This document shows, in pieces, positions 1-8,242 of a stretch of 36,136 bases of DNA. Position numbers and translations under genes: made by a program. This DNA comes from an uncultured Prevotellaceae bacterium. Its GTDB lineage: Bacteria; Bacteroidota; Bacteroidia; Bacteroidales; Bacteroidaceae. Position 1 is the stretch's first letter. The number at the start of each line of letters is the position of its first letter. The notes under the pieces were generated by a model. The model saw nothing but the letters and a program-made list of their open reading frames with translations. It did not search any database and had not been told where the DNA came from. The stretch lies in the NCBI GenBank assembly GCA_900318775.1, contig ONLY01000028.1, positions 1 to 36,136 on the forward strand, read 5' to 3'.

Positions 1-110
1 TATTCAGAAAGTATATCAAGGACTTCTATCACACAAGACTGACAAATGAAAAAGCGTGGAAACGAAAGGTGAGAGGAGTCGGGGATACATCATTCTTGGA
101 ATCAGTGTGA
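1..110 (+). CDS. C-terminal end of an unidentified protein (partial)
   Basis: The third reading frame is open from the window edge to a TGA at 108-110. It gives about 35 residues rich in Lys, Arg and aromatics (FRKYIKDFYHTRL near the start). The composition looks like a genuine basic protein tail rather than noise, but no family is recognisable from so short a piece. It lies upstream of, and in the same direction as, the NVEALA-type peptide gene, so it could be the last gene of a preceding unit. Frame and end are seen directly; that it is coding at all is inference. Confidence 0.35.
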   Translation, partial: FRKYIKDFYHTRLTNEKAWKRKVRGVGDTSFLESV

Positions 111-163
111 ACAAAGCTTGTTTCTGTACTGCATATGTGGCGCAAGAATACCATATTGACGGT

Positions 164-195
164 ATTTCGGATGATGTGGAAAGACTGTACCTTTG
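164..195 (+). promoter_or_regulatory. Candidate Bacteroidetes promoter for the peptide/propeller locus
   Basis: TACCTTTG at 188-195 is a perfect match to the Bacteroidetes -7 consensus TAnnTTTG. A TTTC at 164-167 lies 20 bases upstream, close to the -33 TTTG element. Transcription would begin near 202 and leave a leader of about 158 bases before the ATG at 360. The rest of 111-359 shows no convincing gene. Confidence 0.4.
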
Positions 196-359
196 CGATT
201 CGATAGTGGAAAAGGGATCTGTGGCGTGTTGTTTGGCATGATATTGCCACGTGTAAGGTGTGAACAGAAAAAGAACCCAAGCTGGGGGAATTTGTTGCTT
301 ACTCAACTTACCCCTCGTGCAGAAGGAATTATATTAACAATCAAAAACTAACACAAACA

Positions 360-650
360 ATGAAAACAAAGAACATTCTCAAGTCCACTCTTGCAGTGGT
401 CGCCGTGACAGCATCTTGCCTCGGTGCTTGGAAAGCGTATGATGCTTACGATTAAAATGACAACTCCCTTCTTGCAGAGAATGTGGAAGCTTTAACACAG
501 GATAGTGAGAATCCTGACACATCATGATATCAATATCTTGCATACGCTCATCCTTGCGATGGGTGGGAAATGAAAATGTACTGTAGCAAGTTGAAAAATA
601 ATAATAATGATCATTGCCACTTTCACTGCGGGAGACAAATCTCAGACTGA
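360..650 (+). pseudogene. NVEALA-type peptide precursor interrupted by two in-frame stops
   Basis: The ATG at 360 starts MKTKNILKSTLAVVAVTAS, a Lys-rich hydrophobic leader, and continues to AYDAYD. A TAA follows at 453-455. The same frame resumes with LLAENVEALTQDSE, carrying the NVEAL motif (480-494), meets a TGA at 525-527, then continues for 40 residues with four Cys (codons at 555, 582, 615 and 627) to a final TGA at 648-650. Leader, NVEALA box and Cys-rich tail in that order are the layout of the Bacteroidales NVEALA family. The total of 97 codons, stops included, fits the family's usual size. No base has been gained or lost between the parts. NVEALA peptides are small exported products of unknown function, commonly encoded beside six-bladed propeller lipoproteins like the next genes. 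The simplest reading is a recently inactivated precursor. A sequencing error or recoding is less likely. Confidence 0.75.
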
Positions 651-737
651 TGTTTCGGAATTTAATCTGAATTGTTAAAAAATCATAGTTCGTTTTAATT
701 ATCTCCTGTAAATAGAAAGAACACTTATGTATCATTG

Positions 738-753
738 TTCTGAATAATCAGAA
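738..753 (+). promoter_or_regulatory. Short perfect inverted repeat upstream of propeller 1
   Basis: TTCTGA (738-743) and TCAGAA (748-753) are separated by four bases, ending 26 bases before the ATG at 780. This could be an operator half-site pair or a weak hairpin around the ribosome entry region. There is no further support, and 651-737 shows nothing else. Confidence 0.2.
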
Positions 754-779
754 TAAATGTGCTTGAAAATAATAAAAAT

Positions 780-1832
780 ATGAAACATGTAATTTTTTCC
801 CTAATTTCAATTTTCTTATTATGCGGCTGTGAAAACACTCAACAACAAAAAGCAGACTATGTTTTCGACAAAGCCCAAAGTGTTGAACTGTCGAAATTAT
901 CTTTAAAGAATGAATTTGATGTATCACTGGAATCTACAGGAGACATGCTGAACGTGTTACAATCAAAAATGTTCGTTGAGGGAAATGAGTACTTTATTTC
1001 ATCTTTTTATGATGTTATGCGATTAGACAGTTGCGGAAATATTATAAATAAGATTGGGGAGCTTGGGCATGCGGCAAATGAATACATTGAATTCGAGGAT
1101 TACTATGTTGATAGCCACAAAAAAACAGTTCTTGTTCTTGCACCGAACAGAATATATCATTATGATTATAATGGTGCTTACTTAAAAAAAGACAATTTAG
1201 ACATCCCCGCCACTTCATTTATTAAGCATAATGAATACTATTGGTTTGCCACAGGCAGAAATGGATACAAAAATAGCAAATTATTTAGAACCGATCATAA
1301 ATTTAACAATGTTGTGGCTTTTTTGGATAGCAATTCGGATGTAATACCAATCAAGGAAAACAATTTCGGTAGAGGCACATTCCTGACATTCAAGGAAAGT
1401 TATACTCATGACATCTATGTCATTGAAAACGGAAATCCAGAAAAGAAATATACTTTTGAATTTAAAGGTTTAGAAATCCCCAATGGGTTATTTGAAGGTG
1501 ATGCAATGGATGTTTATAAAAAGATGTCTTCCAATTCTTATGCGGTGATTCACACTTTTTTGGAGAACCAAAAATATATTTTCATGTTAGTCCAAGAGTA
1601 TAACGAGGAAAGGGAAGTGCCATACAATTATTTTTGGTGTATAAATAAGTCAAACAAAAAGGATATAGTTTTGAACATTCCAGATGAGGCATTCGAAGAA
1701 TATGGGAATCCTCAATTTCTATCAAACAATAACATACTTTACTTCGTTGGGAATAAGATGGACCAAACGGCCAAAGACCAAAATGAAAAATCTTCCCATA
1801 TTTTTGGAATAAGTCTTAATCAATTTATCTGA
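780..1832 (+). CDS. Six-bladed beta-propeller lipoprotein (BF3164/TolB-like), copy 1
   Basis: This is a predicted lipoprotein of 350 residues. MKHVIFSLISIFLLCGC ends in a lipobox with lipidated Cys17, so the mature protein is anchored in an envelope membrane. The body shows the family signature G-x-G-x-x-x-E-Y near residues 93-102 (IGELGHAANEY), followed by an acidic strand, as in the other three propellers here. An in-frame GTG at 759 exists, but starting at ATG 780 gives a clean signal peptide. Copies of this family occur beside NVEALA peptides in Bacteroidales; their biochemical role is not established. The gene is AT-rich compared with the efflux genes downstream. A 6-bp inverted repeat (TTCTGA/TCAGAA, 738-753) sits just upstream. 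Family call is fairly sure; ligand and function unknown. Confidence 0.75.
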   Translation: MKHVIFSLISIFLLCGCENTQQQKADYVFDKAQSVELSKLSLKNEFDVSLESTGDMLNVLQSKMFVEGNEYFISSFYDVMRLDSCGNIINKIGELGHAANEYIEFEDYYVDSHKKTVLVLAPNRIYHYDYNGAYLKKDNLDIPATSFIKHNEYYWFATGRNGYKNSKLFRTDHKFNNVVAFLDSNSDVIPIKENNFGRGTFLTFKESYTHDIYVIENGNPEKKYTFEFKGLEIPNGLFEGDAMDVYKKMSSNSYAVIHTFLENQKYIFMLVQEYNEEREVPYNYFWCINKSNKKDIVLNIPDEAFEEYGNPQFLSNNNILYFVGNKMDQTAKDQNEKSSHIFGISLNQFI

Positions 1833-1937
1833 AACATATTTTTGAGAAATATATGAAAAGAATGCCCTAACTCCCTAGCCCAGGACATACATTTTATGGC
1901 TAATCCTAAAAAGTGTATTTTTAAACTATAGTTGAAT

Positions 1938-3083
1938 ATGAAGAAACTAGTTAATCAATGGTTATTATTAAGTATAATATCTCTCTATTCCTGTTCTAGT
2001 ACGAACAACGGAATTGGGGAAATTATGAATTTTGACTACACTTATAATGACCGGAGCTTCATAGATAGCACATTTCTTTCTAACATGAAGATAATAGAGC
2101 TGAGAAGGGCTGAAGAAAGTTTTCTTAGGCATATTGACAGAATGTTCTTGATCAATGGTGAGTATTATATCATGGATAAGAGCCAAGATGCCGTCTTTGT
2201 ATATAATTCTCAAGGGGATTACTTGCGCAGTATATGTAAATTGGGACGTGGACATGGGGAATATCTACAATTGGTAGATGTTGCATATGATAAGCACACT
2301 GATGAATTTTTGTTTTTGGTGGCCCCTTCAGCGATATATCGATATTCAAGGGATGGGGCATTTAGGGGCAAGAGCGATCTTAACCATCTTTATTCAGAAA
2401 TCGCTGTTGACTCATCGTATGTGTATCTTTATAATCCCACATATACTCAAAACCGAGAAATGAGTTACACAATTGAATGCCAAAATAAGAATATGAAAGA
2501 GAAAAACATCCAATTGCTGGATGAAGGAACAGACTTTTCTCCATATGCGTCCTTAGGATATAGAATGTTTACAGGGCAAGATGACATTTTGTTTGTGAGA
2601 AAATTCGATTCTCACATCTACAAAATGAAAAACGGTAAAATTGTCCAGTCATATGAGATTAATCTTGGGCAGCATGAATTTCATCATTCTGAGGAAGAAC
2701 AACTTTCATCAATTGAATTGACGGAGTATTGTTGGCAGAATAAAATGGTATATGTTTTCTCCAGTATCGCATCTTCAAACCATTATTTGCTTTTCTCGAC
2801 CAATTTATGGAATATAAATATATGTAATCTCGATGATGGTGTTTGCGATGGTTTTTCACGCATAAGCATTCCTGCTTATGGAATCAATCTTCTTTCATTT
2901 ACCCCCATAGAGGGTTCATCTAAGATCTGTTTTTATCTGGAGGCCGAACGTATTCTCCAGACAAAAGAGTTATTTGCCAGAACCCCTGAAAGCAAGAGCC
3001 GGAGCAGTAAGGCTTTTGTGGAGCTAGCAGAGCGATATTCAGGTGGTGATAATCCTGTCTTATTTATTTACGATATTCAATGA
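1938..3083 (+). CDS. Six-bladed beta-propeller lipoprotein (BF3164/TolB-like), copy 2
   Basis: This is a predicted lipoprotein of 381 residues with signal peptide MKKLVNQWLLLSIISLYSC and lipidated Cys19. The signature LGRGHGEY falls at about residues 102-109, exactly where copy 4 has IGHGRNEY. Alternating short strands and aromatic residues run to the end. The C-terminus NPVLFIYDIQ is the typical closing strand of the family. A TTG at 1932 is also in frame, but ATG 1938 puts the charged residues right at the N-terminus. The stop TGA overlaps the ATG of the remnant ORF at 3080 (ATGA), so the two were probably translationally coupled. The gap to copy 1 (1833-1937) holds only a CCCTAACTCCCTAG phrase (1865-1878). 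Function beyond a surface or periplasmic propeller is unknown. Confidence 0.78.
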   Translation: MKKLVNQWLLLSIISLYSCSSTNNGIGEIMNFDYTYNDRSFIDSTFLSNMKIIELRRAEESFLRHIDRMFLINGEYYIMDKSQDAVFVYNSQGDYLRSICKLGRGHGEYLQLVDVAYDKHTDEFLFLVAPSAIYRYSRDGAFRGKSDLNHLYSEIAVDSSYVYLYNPTYTQNREMSYTIECQNKNMKEKNIQLLDEGTDFSPYASLGYRMFTGQDDILFVRKFDSHIYKMKNGKIVQSYEINLGQHEFHHSEEEQLSSIELTEYCWQNKMVYVFSSIASSNHYLLFSTNLWNINICNLDDGVCDGFSRISIPAYGINLLSFTPIEGSSKICFYLEAERILQTKELFARTPESKSRSSKAFVELAERYSGGDNPVLFIYDIQ

Positions 3084-3196
3084 ATACAATGTTTCTCTGT
3101 AATATGACAAAACTGCTTTTGATTTCGTTGATGTTTGTATTTCTGATGAGCTCTTGCTCGCGCAGTAAAGAACTCAAATATGCCATGAGCTTATAG
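3080..3196 (+). pseudogene. Remnant 5' end of a lipoprotein gene
   Basis: The ATG at 3080 overlaps the preceding stop (ATGA) and opens a 38-codon frame ending in TAG at 3194-3196. The product has a signal peptide with a run of Leu, Phe and Met and a good lipobox (LMSSC, Cys codon at 3155-3157), then stops 13 residues later. A lipoprotein with no mature domain makes little sense, and the neighbours are all propeller lipoproteins. The likely reading is that the body of a further propeller gene was lost by deletion or recombination and only the export signal survives. An expressed small lipoprotein is the alternative. Confidence 0.5.
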
Positions 3197-3224
3197 AGTA
3201 GGATAATTTAATATATTTATATGT

Positions 3225-4232
3225 ATGAGAAATATTTTTATTTCAACTATTTTAATGACGTTATTTATTTGTTGTGATAGTAATGAGAATGTAAAACAGA
3301 TAAATTCCTTTCCTGTCACAACATCTATAAGATGTCAAAATAAGATATCTATTGATTCTGTTTATATGTCTTATCCTATTTTGAAAATTGATGGTAATTA
3401 TTGTTGTATAGCAGATTTGGCGACAAGAGAGTATTTCTTTCATTTATATTCGTATCCTTCGTTTAAATATGTGAAATCATTTGGAGCTATTGGAAATGGT
3501 TCAAATGAACTTGTAATGTTGACAGATTTCGATTTTCATGATGGTGTGGTTACAGCGTTGTGTGGAGCGGATTATACTATTAAGTTATTTAACATTAACC
3601 CCCCTCAATCTCCTAAAGTAATTAAACCACAAAAGAAGAATGATTATACCGCGATATGTAATGGATGTGATAATACTTTTTATCTCTATTCTAATAATGG
3701 AGATAAGAGAATACTTAGAATAGATACATGTGGGAAGGTTATTTCTGAGGGTTTAAAAGCTGAATCACTCAAAAAAGACTATCCGCGGATGACCTCTAAT
3801 TATATCTGGCAAAGTCGTATAAGAAGAAAAGATGATGTTGTAGTCGTACCAACCCTATTTGGTGATATTATTGATATTGCAAATAATAATCTTGAACCAA
3901 TAATGCGAATTGAAGGTCCGATAGGAGAACCTTGTGTGAAAGAAAACTCTTTTAAAGGTTATACATCCTATATGTTACAATATCAAACATATATAGATGC
4001 AGTGCTATCTAAACAAATCTATACTTTATTTATGTGTGAAGATTTATCAAAATATCCTAATGGTAAGGAACGGAATAGCATAAGAGTTTTTGATTATCAA
4101 GGGAATCCCATCAAAGAACTTTTATTGGAGAAAGATATTGAGGCTTCTTCTTTTTATGTAGATGAATCTACAAAGAAAATATATGTTTTGGTGCCAGATA
4201 GTGATAAACCAATTTGGGTGTATGAGATGTAA
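3225..4232 (+). CDS. Six-bladed beta-propeller lipoprotein (TolB-like), copy 3
   Basis: This is a predicted lipoprotein of 335 residues with signal MRNIFISTILMTLFICC (Cys16/17). The family signature appears as GAIGNGSNE at about residues 87-95, followed by an FDFHDG acidic turn like that of the other copies. The closing strand is KPIWVYEM. It is the shortest and most divergent of the four and clearly the most AT-rich, with many AAT, ATA and TTA codons. That suggests an origin different from its neighbours. It begins 28 bases after the remnant lipoprotein frame, so the remnant is probably the scar of the exchange that placed it here. Its stop overlaps the start of the small frameshifted lipoprotein at 4222. 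Family call is moderately sure; function unknown. Confidence 0.68.
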   Translation: MRNIFISTILMTLFICCDSNENVKQINSFPVTTSIRCQNKISIDSVYMSYPILKIDGNYCCIADLATREYFFHLYSYPSFKYVKSFGAIGNGSNELVMLTDFDFHDGVVTALCGADYTIKLFNINPPQSPKVIKPQKKNDYTAICNGCDNTFYLYSNNGDKRILRIDTCGKVISEGLKAESLKKDYPRMTSNYIWQSRIRRKDDVVVVPTLFGDIIDIANNNLEPIMRIEGPIGEPCVKENSFKGYTSYMLQYQTYIDAVLSKQIYTLFMCEDLSKYPNGKERNSIRVFDYQGNPIKELLLEKDIEASSFYVDESTKKIYVLVPDSDKPIWVYEM

Positions 4233-4420
4233 TGTTTTCCCCTTCCTCTTTATGGTCACACTTATTTTTTCTTCATGTAAAGATAGAGGAGACGGGGAAC
4301 GTGGAGGCCTTGAGACGAACGGCAAGAGAAATCATGGCGTTGCAACCCAAGATCAAGTCGCCGGCAACGGAAGCAATGGCAGACAGCGCAAGAAGGAAAG
4401 TAATTGAATTGGAAAAATAA
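4222..4420 (+). pseudogene. Small lipoprotein gene with a probable frameshift
   Basis: The ATG at 4222, inside the end of propeller 3, gives MRCNVFPFLFMVTLIFSSCK, a signal peptide with Cys19 as lipidation site. After that the frame becomes low-quality Gly- and Asn-rich sequence. The next frame over, from about 4280 to the TAA at 4418-4420, reads as a plausible charged helix (AREIMALQPKI, then ARRKVIELEK). Joining the two across the GGAGACGGGG stretch (4286-4297) would give a small lipoprotein of roughly 60-65 residues. I read this as one gene broken by a single frameshift; the family is unknown. The second frame contains the letters NVEAL (4298-4312), but without the usual context, so this is probably chance. 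It ends 13 bases before the TolC gene. Confidence 0.4.
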
Positions 4421-4433
4421 GACATAACATCAG

Positions 4434-5915
4434 ATGAGATCATTCAAAAGACTATTGACAGGTGGAATCCTTATTACCATATGGAGTGTGTCAGCGTCAG
4501 CCCAGCAACTGACTTTGCCTGACGCCATCCGCATTGCGCAGGAGAATTCGTATGATGCGCAGCTGGCAAGGTTTTCGTTCTTGGCAAGTTACTGGACTTA
4601 CCGGTCTTTCAAGGCAGAACTGCTGCCCTCGGTGAACTTGAACGGCGGACTCGCCAATTTTGATCACTCGCTGGTGGCTGTGCGTAACTATGAGGACGGA
4701 CAGGTGGCATACGTGAACAACAATTCAATGACCAACCACCTCACTCTGTCGCTTGACCAGCAGATTGCGGCAACGGGAGGTAGGGTGTCGTTGCAGTCGT
4801 ACCTGTACCGTCTGGATCAGTTCAGTTATGACGAGAAAACCTACAACTCGCAGCCGCTGAGAGTAAGCTACACGCAACCCCTGCGCTCGTTCAATGCGCT
4901 GAAGTGGGAGAAGAAGACGGCCCCCGTGGAATACAAGATTGCACAAAAAGATTATCTAGCTGCCATGCAAGATGTGACCCTTCGGGTGGCTGGACTATTC
5001 TTCAGTGTGCTCTCGGCTCAATCGGACTACAAGCAGAGCCTTGCCACCCTGCAAGACCGTGAGGCATTGTTTGACATGGCAAAGAAACGGCTCGAATTAG
5101 GTACAACGACCAAGAGTGAGGTGCTGCAACTGGAATTGTCATTGCTTAATGCACGGGTGGCTGTGAACAGGGAAAAACTGGAACTGGATGACCGCATGTA
5201 TCAGTTCTTTTCCTACCTGCGAGTGACGGACTATGAAAGGTCGGAGTTAATACCTCCATATGTGGTGCCAGAGGTGCTGCTGAATGCTGATGATGTGTTG
5301 CAGAAAGCCATCGCCAACTCGTCGCACACGCTGGAACAACGGCAACAGATGTTGGAGGTGGAGAAGGCTCTGGCGCAGGCAAAGTCGAGCAAGGGCCTAC
5401 AACTGACGTTGAGCGGCGAGGTGGGTTTCAGCCAGACGGGCAGCACATTCAATGACGCTTACCATCGGTTGCGTGACAACGAGATTGTGGGACTGACCCT
5501 CTCCCTGCCCATCTTTGACTGGGGGGTGAGTCGAGGCAGGGTAAAAATGGCAGAGGCACGGATGGAGGTGACCCGTACAAGGCTGGAACAGGCACACTTA
5601 GATTATGTACAGGACTTGCGGAAAAAAGTGCTGCAGTTCAACGCCCAACCGATGCAGTGCAGGGATGCCTTGCGGGCACAGGAGATAGCAGAAGAACGCT
5701 ACGGCATCACCCGACGGCGGTTCGAAACGGGTGCAGTATCGGTGACAGACCTGAATACGGCACAGCAGGAGATGGAATCAGCCAAATCACAATACATCAG
5801 TCAGTTGCAGACCTTCTGGACAGACTACTACACGTTGCAGAAATCAACCTTGCACGACTGGATAAAGGGGACGGACGTAGAAGTAAACTTTGATAAGCTA
5901 ATCAATAAAAAGTAA
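4434..5915 (+). CDS. TolC-family outer membrane efflux protein
   Basis: This 493-residue protein has a cleavable signal peptide (MRSFKRLLTGGILITIWSVSASAQ) and then the two-fold repeat of the TolC/OEP family. Each half starts with a helix like LPDAIRIAQENSYD, continues through a beta segment, and ends in long coiled-coil helices (QSDYKQSLATLQDREALFDMAKKRLELGTTTKSE in the first half, ERYGITRRRFETGAVSVTDLN in the second). Length is normal. It should form the trimeric outer membrane channel and periplasmic tunnel for the adaptor and RND pumps that follow. The adaptor gene starts 15 bases downstream, so the two are co-transcribed. Base composition becomes distinctly more GC-rich here than in the propeller genes. 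Family and role are secure; the exported substrate is unknown. Confidence 0.9.
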   Translation: MRSFKRLLTGGILITIWSVSASAQQLTLPDAIRIAQENSYDAQLARFSFLASYWTYRSFKAELLPSVNLNGGLANFDHSLVAVRNYEDGQVAYVNNNSMTNHLTLSLDQQIAATGGRVSLQSYLYRLDQFSYDEKTYNSQPLRVSYTQPLRSFNALKWEKKTAPVEYKIAQKDYLAAMQDVTLRVAGLFFSVLSAQSDYKQSLATLQDREALFDMAKKRLELGTTTKSEVLQLELSLLNARVAVNREKLELDDRMYQFFSYLRVTDYERSELIPPYVVPEVLLNADDVLQKAIANSSHTLEQRQQMLEVEKALAQAKSSKGLQLTLSGEVGFSQTGSTFNDAYHRLRDNEIVGLTLSLPIFDWGVSRGRVKMAEARMEVTRTRLEQAHLDYVQDLRKKVLQFNAQPMQCRDALRAQEIAEERYGITRRRFETGAVSVTDLNTAQQEMESAKSQYISQLQTFWTDYYTLQKSTLHDWIKGTDVEVNFDKLINKK

Positions 5916-5930
5916 AGAAAGATTAATGAA

Positions 5931-7013
5931 ATGAATAAAATTGGACTTTATTCGATATGCTCCCTGTTGTTGCTGATGGGATGCAAAAATGGGAATGAAC
6001 AGAAGGAAGAAGAAAGTGTCTTTGCTGAGCAGGAGCAGACCATTGCAGAGGTAGATACGATGTCACTTCATCTTCAGGTCTTCCAGAAACAATTACTGTG
6101 CAATGGTCGTTTGGTGGCCATCCGCAAGGCTGATCTGCAATGTCCTAAACAAGGGGAGGTGTTGCAGCGGGTGCTGGTGCAGAACGGTCAGCGTGTCAGC
6201 CAAGGAGCGTTGCTCGCAGTTTCTGATACACATGACAAGACGGCTGAACTAGAAAAGACACAGCATGACCTGGAACGGGCAAAGGTGGAACTGCAAGATA
6301 AACTTATTGGTCTGGGCTATGATGGTGACTTTGCTCATGTGCCTGCAGACGTGTTGCATCGAGCAGAAATCACTTCGGGATATTACTCCACGAAATATCA
6401 ATTAGCGGCAGCACGTAAATCCCTGAACGATTGCAGATTATATGCTCCTTTCAGTGGAAGGATAGCTAATCTGGAGGCACGTCCGCATCAGGCAGGCACG
6501 AAGTTCTGTACACTGATTGATGACTCTTTCTTTGAAGTTGAATTTAAGATTTTAGAGGCAGAATTGGCATTCATCCAGAAAGGGCAAACAGTCAAGGTGT
6601 CGCCTTTCGTACATGAAGAAGAGACCTTTGAGGGAACTGTGACGGAAATCAACCCGACGATTGACGAACGGGGGCTGGTGGCTGTGAAGGCAAGGGTGAA
6701 GAACACTTCTGACACCTTGATGGATGGCATGAATGTGCGCGTGGTGGTGGAGAACGCGGTGGGGCAGCAGTTTGTGGTGCCCAAGGAGGCGGTGGTGGAG
6801 CGTGACGGCTACCATGTTATCTTCCTCTATGACCCCAAGACCCAGCGTGCCGTGTGGACTTACGTGGATATTGCTTACAGCAATTTGACAAGTTTTGCCA
6901 TCACCGGATGCAAAAAGAAGGAAACCGAACTGCACGAAGGAGAGATTGTCATCACGTCAGGCAATTTGAACTTGGCGGATGACACCGAGGTAAGGGTGGG
7001 TGAAGAAAAATAG
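5931..7013 (+). CDS. RND efflux periplasmic adaptor lipoprotein (HlyD/AcrA family)
   Basis: This is a membrane fusion protein of 360 residues. MNKIGLYSICSLLLLMGC gives a lipobox with Cys18, so it is membrane-anchored like AcrA. Domains in order are the first lipoyl half (about 65-100, containing CPKQGEVLQRVLVQNGQRVSQG), a short helical hairpin (about 105-160), the second lipoyl half (DCRLYAPFSGRIANLEARPHQAG), a beta barrel (about 200-270) and a membrane-proximal domain to the end. It should bridge the TolC-type channel and the RND permeases. The short hairpin is normal for RND adaptors. Spacing to TolC is 15 bases and to the following propeller 45 bases, consistent with a single operon. Confidence 0.9.
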   Translation: MNKIGLYSICSLLLLMGCKNGNEQKEEESVFAEQEQTIAEVDTMSLHLQVFQKQLLCNGRLVAIRKADLQCPKQGEVLQRVLVQNGQRVSQGALLAVSDTHDKTAELEKTQHDLERAKVELQDKLIGLGYDGDFAHVPADVLHRAEITSGYYSTKYQLAAARKSLNDCRLYAPFSGRIANLEARPHQAGTKFCTLIDDSFFEVEFKILEAELAFIQKGQTVKVSPFVHEEETFEGTVTEINPTIDERGLVAVKARVKNTSDTLMDGMNVRVVVENAVGQQFVVPKEAVVERDGYHVIFLYDPKTQRAVWTYVDIAYSNLTSFAITGCKKKETELHEGEIVITSGNLNLADDTEVRVGEEK

Positions 7014-7058
7014 GAAAGGGCAACAGCCCACATTATTAATAACATTAAAAGAGTCAAA

Positions 7059-8201
7059 ATGAAAACTTCTATATTTTATTTATTGGTTCTTGGGGTATTA
7101 TTGTGTCATTCTTGTTCCGTTGCAAATATTGGAAATATAAGGGATGTTACGATGTATGTTACTCAGGACTATGTTCCATTATCAACTTTAGCCCAACCTT
7201 TTGAATATATACAGCTGAAGGATTGTGGTCCACAATCCATAATAAGAGAAGCTGACAAACTTGTCTATTTGAAGGATAGGGTCTATGTTTTCGATGACAC
7301 TAACGATGTCATTATATGCTATGATTTGCAAGGTCGTCTAATCACGTCCACACACAAATACATTGGGCATGGAAGAAATGAATATGTTCACATATCCGAC
7401 ATGTCCTTTGACGAATCAGACAGTCTTTTATATGTGCTTTGTGATACACCTTCAGCAATTATGGTTTTGGATGCTAAACTTAATATTGTCTCCCTGCATC
7501 CTATTCCACTGATGCCATTAGAGATGTGCGTCAGCTCTAGTCATATATTGACGATGAGCGTCAATCATAAAGACGAGATGTTTGAAATACATACGTTTGA
7601 TAAACATCATTTAGATAAACAGCCACAACTTCTGCAGACATCGAAAGTCGTGGCAGACAAAATTATGGGTCTGGGCAGACTCCTCCATACGACACATGGT
7701 GAATGTTGGGCGGCATTGCCTTTTGACAATTGTCTATACAAGATTGAAGATGGAAAGATTGCAGAAACTTTCAGAATCGATTTTGGAGAGAAGTGGTATT
7801 CTGGAAAAAAACTGAAAACGAATGATTTTCTGGCAGAGAACATGGATAAAGTATGGATTATCCAGAACATGCAGAGATCGGACTCATTGTTATGGTTCAA
7901 TACTAATACAGAAGAACTGTATTGCCTTGATACGAAAAATGCCACATGCCAGTGTTATAACGTAATAGTACATGACTCCATACCCTTTGCTTCTCAGATG
8001 TTAATTCCTCAACAAAGAGCTGATAATTGCCTTTCTTTCAGAATTATTCCATCATTTGTCAATTCTTATGCAAAAAACATAGAGAAACAATTGCCAAGAG
8101 ATAAGGAAAATAAAATATATGATTTGTGCAAGCAATTTCAGAACGATAATAATGCTCTGCTTATTCAGTGGAAACCAAATGAAAGGCAAAGACACTATTG
8201 A
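7059..8201 (+). CDS. Six-bladed beta-propeller lipoprotein (BF3164/TolB-like), copy 4, inside the efflux operon
   Basis: This is a lipoprotein of 380 residues with signal MKTSIFYLLVLGVLLCHSC (Cys19). The signature IGHGRNEY sits at residues 102-109, matching copy 2 in position and followed by a similar ISDMSFDES acidic strand. The closing strand is NALLIQWKPN. It lies between adaptor and permease genes, 45 and 41 bases from them, and so is almost certainly co-transcribed with the pump. Its composition is AT-rich compared with both flanks, which suggests later insertion into an existing adaptor-permease pair. The placement links the propeller family to the efflux machinery, perhaps as a substrate-binding or surface factor; that role is inference. 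Confidence 0.78.
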   Translation: MKTSIFYLLVLGVLLCHSCSVANIGNIRDVTMYVTQDYVPLSTLAQPFEYIQLKDCGPQSIIREADKLVYLKDRVYVFDDTNDVIICYDLQGRLITSTHKYIGHGRNEYVHISDMSFDESDSLLYVLCDTPSAIMVLDAKLNIVSLHPIPLMPLEMCVSSSHILTMSVNHKDEMFEIHTFDKHHLDKQPQLLQTSKVVADKIMGLGRLLHTTHGECWAALPFDNCLYKIEDGKIAETFRIDFGEKWYSGKKLKTNDFLAENMDKVWIIQNMQRSDSLLWFNTNTEELYCLDTKNATCQCYNVIVHDSIPFASQMLIPQQRADNCLSFRIIPSFVNSYAKNIEKQLPRDKENKIYDLCKQFQNDNNALLIQWKPNERQRHY

Positions 8202-8242
8202 TATTCCATAAAATAACTTCAGAAAGTTGAATTAAATAAGAG

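Noticed and set aside
56..241. 61-residue plus-strand frame overlapping the partial gene at the left edge
   Set aside because: It overlaps the better frame, contains the promoter box and has no recognisable composition or motif.
360..650. Stop-codon recoding (TAA/TGA read as amino acids) in the peptide gene
   Set aside because: Neighbouring genes end normally at TAA, TGA and TAG, and no recoding element is visible; simple inactivation explains it better.
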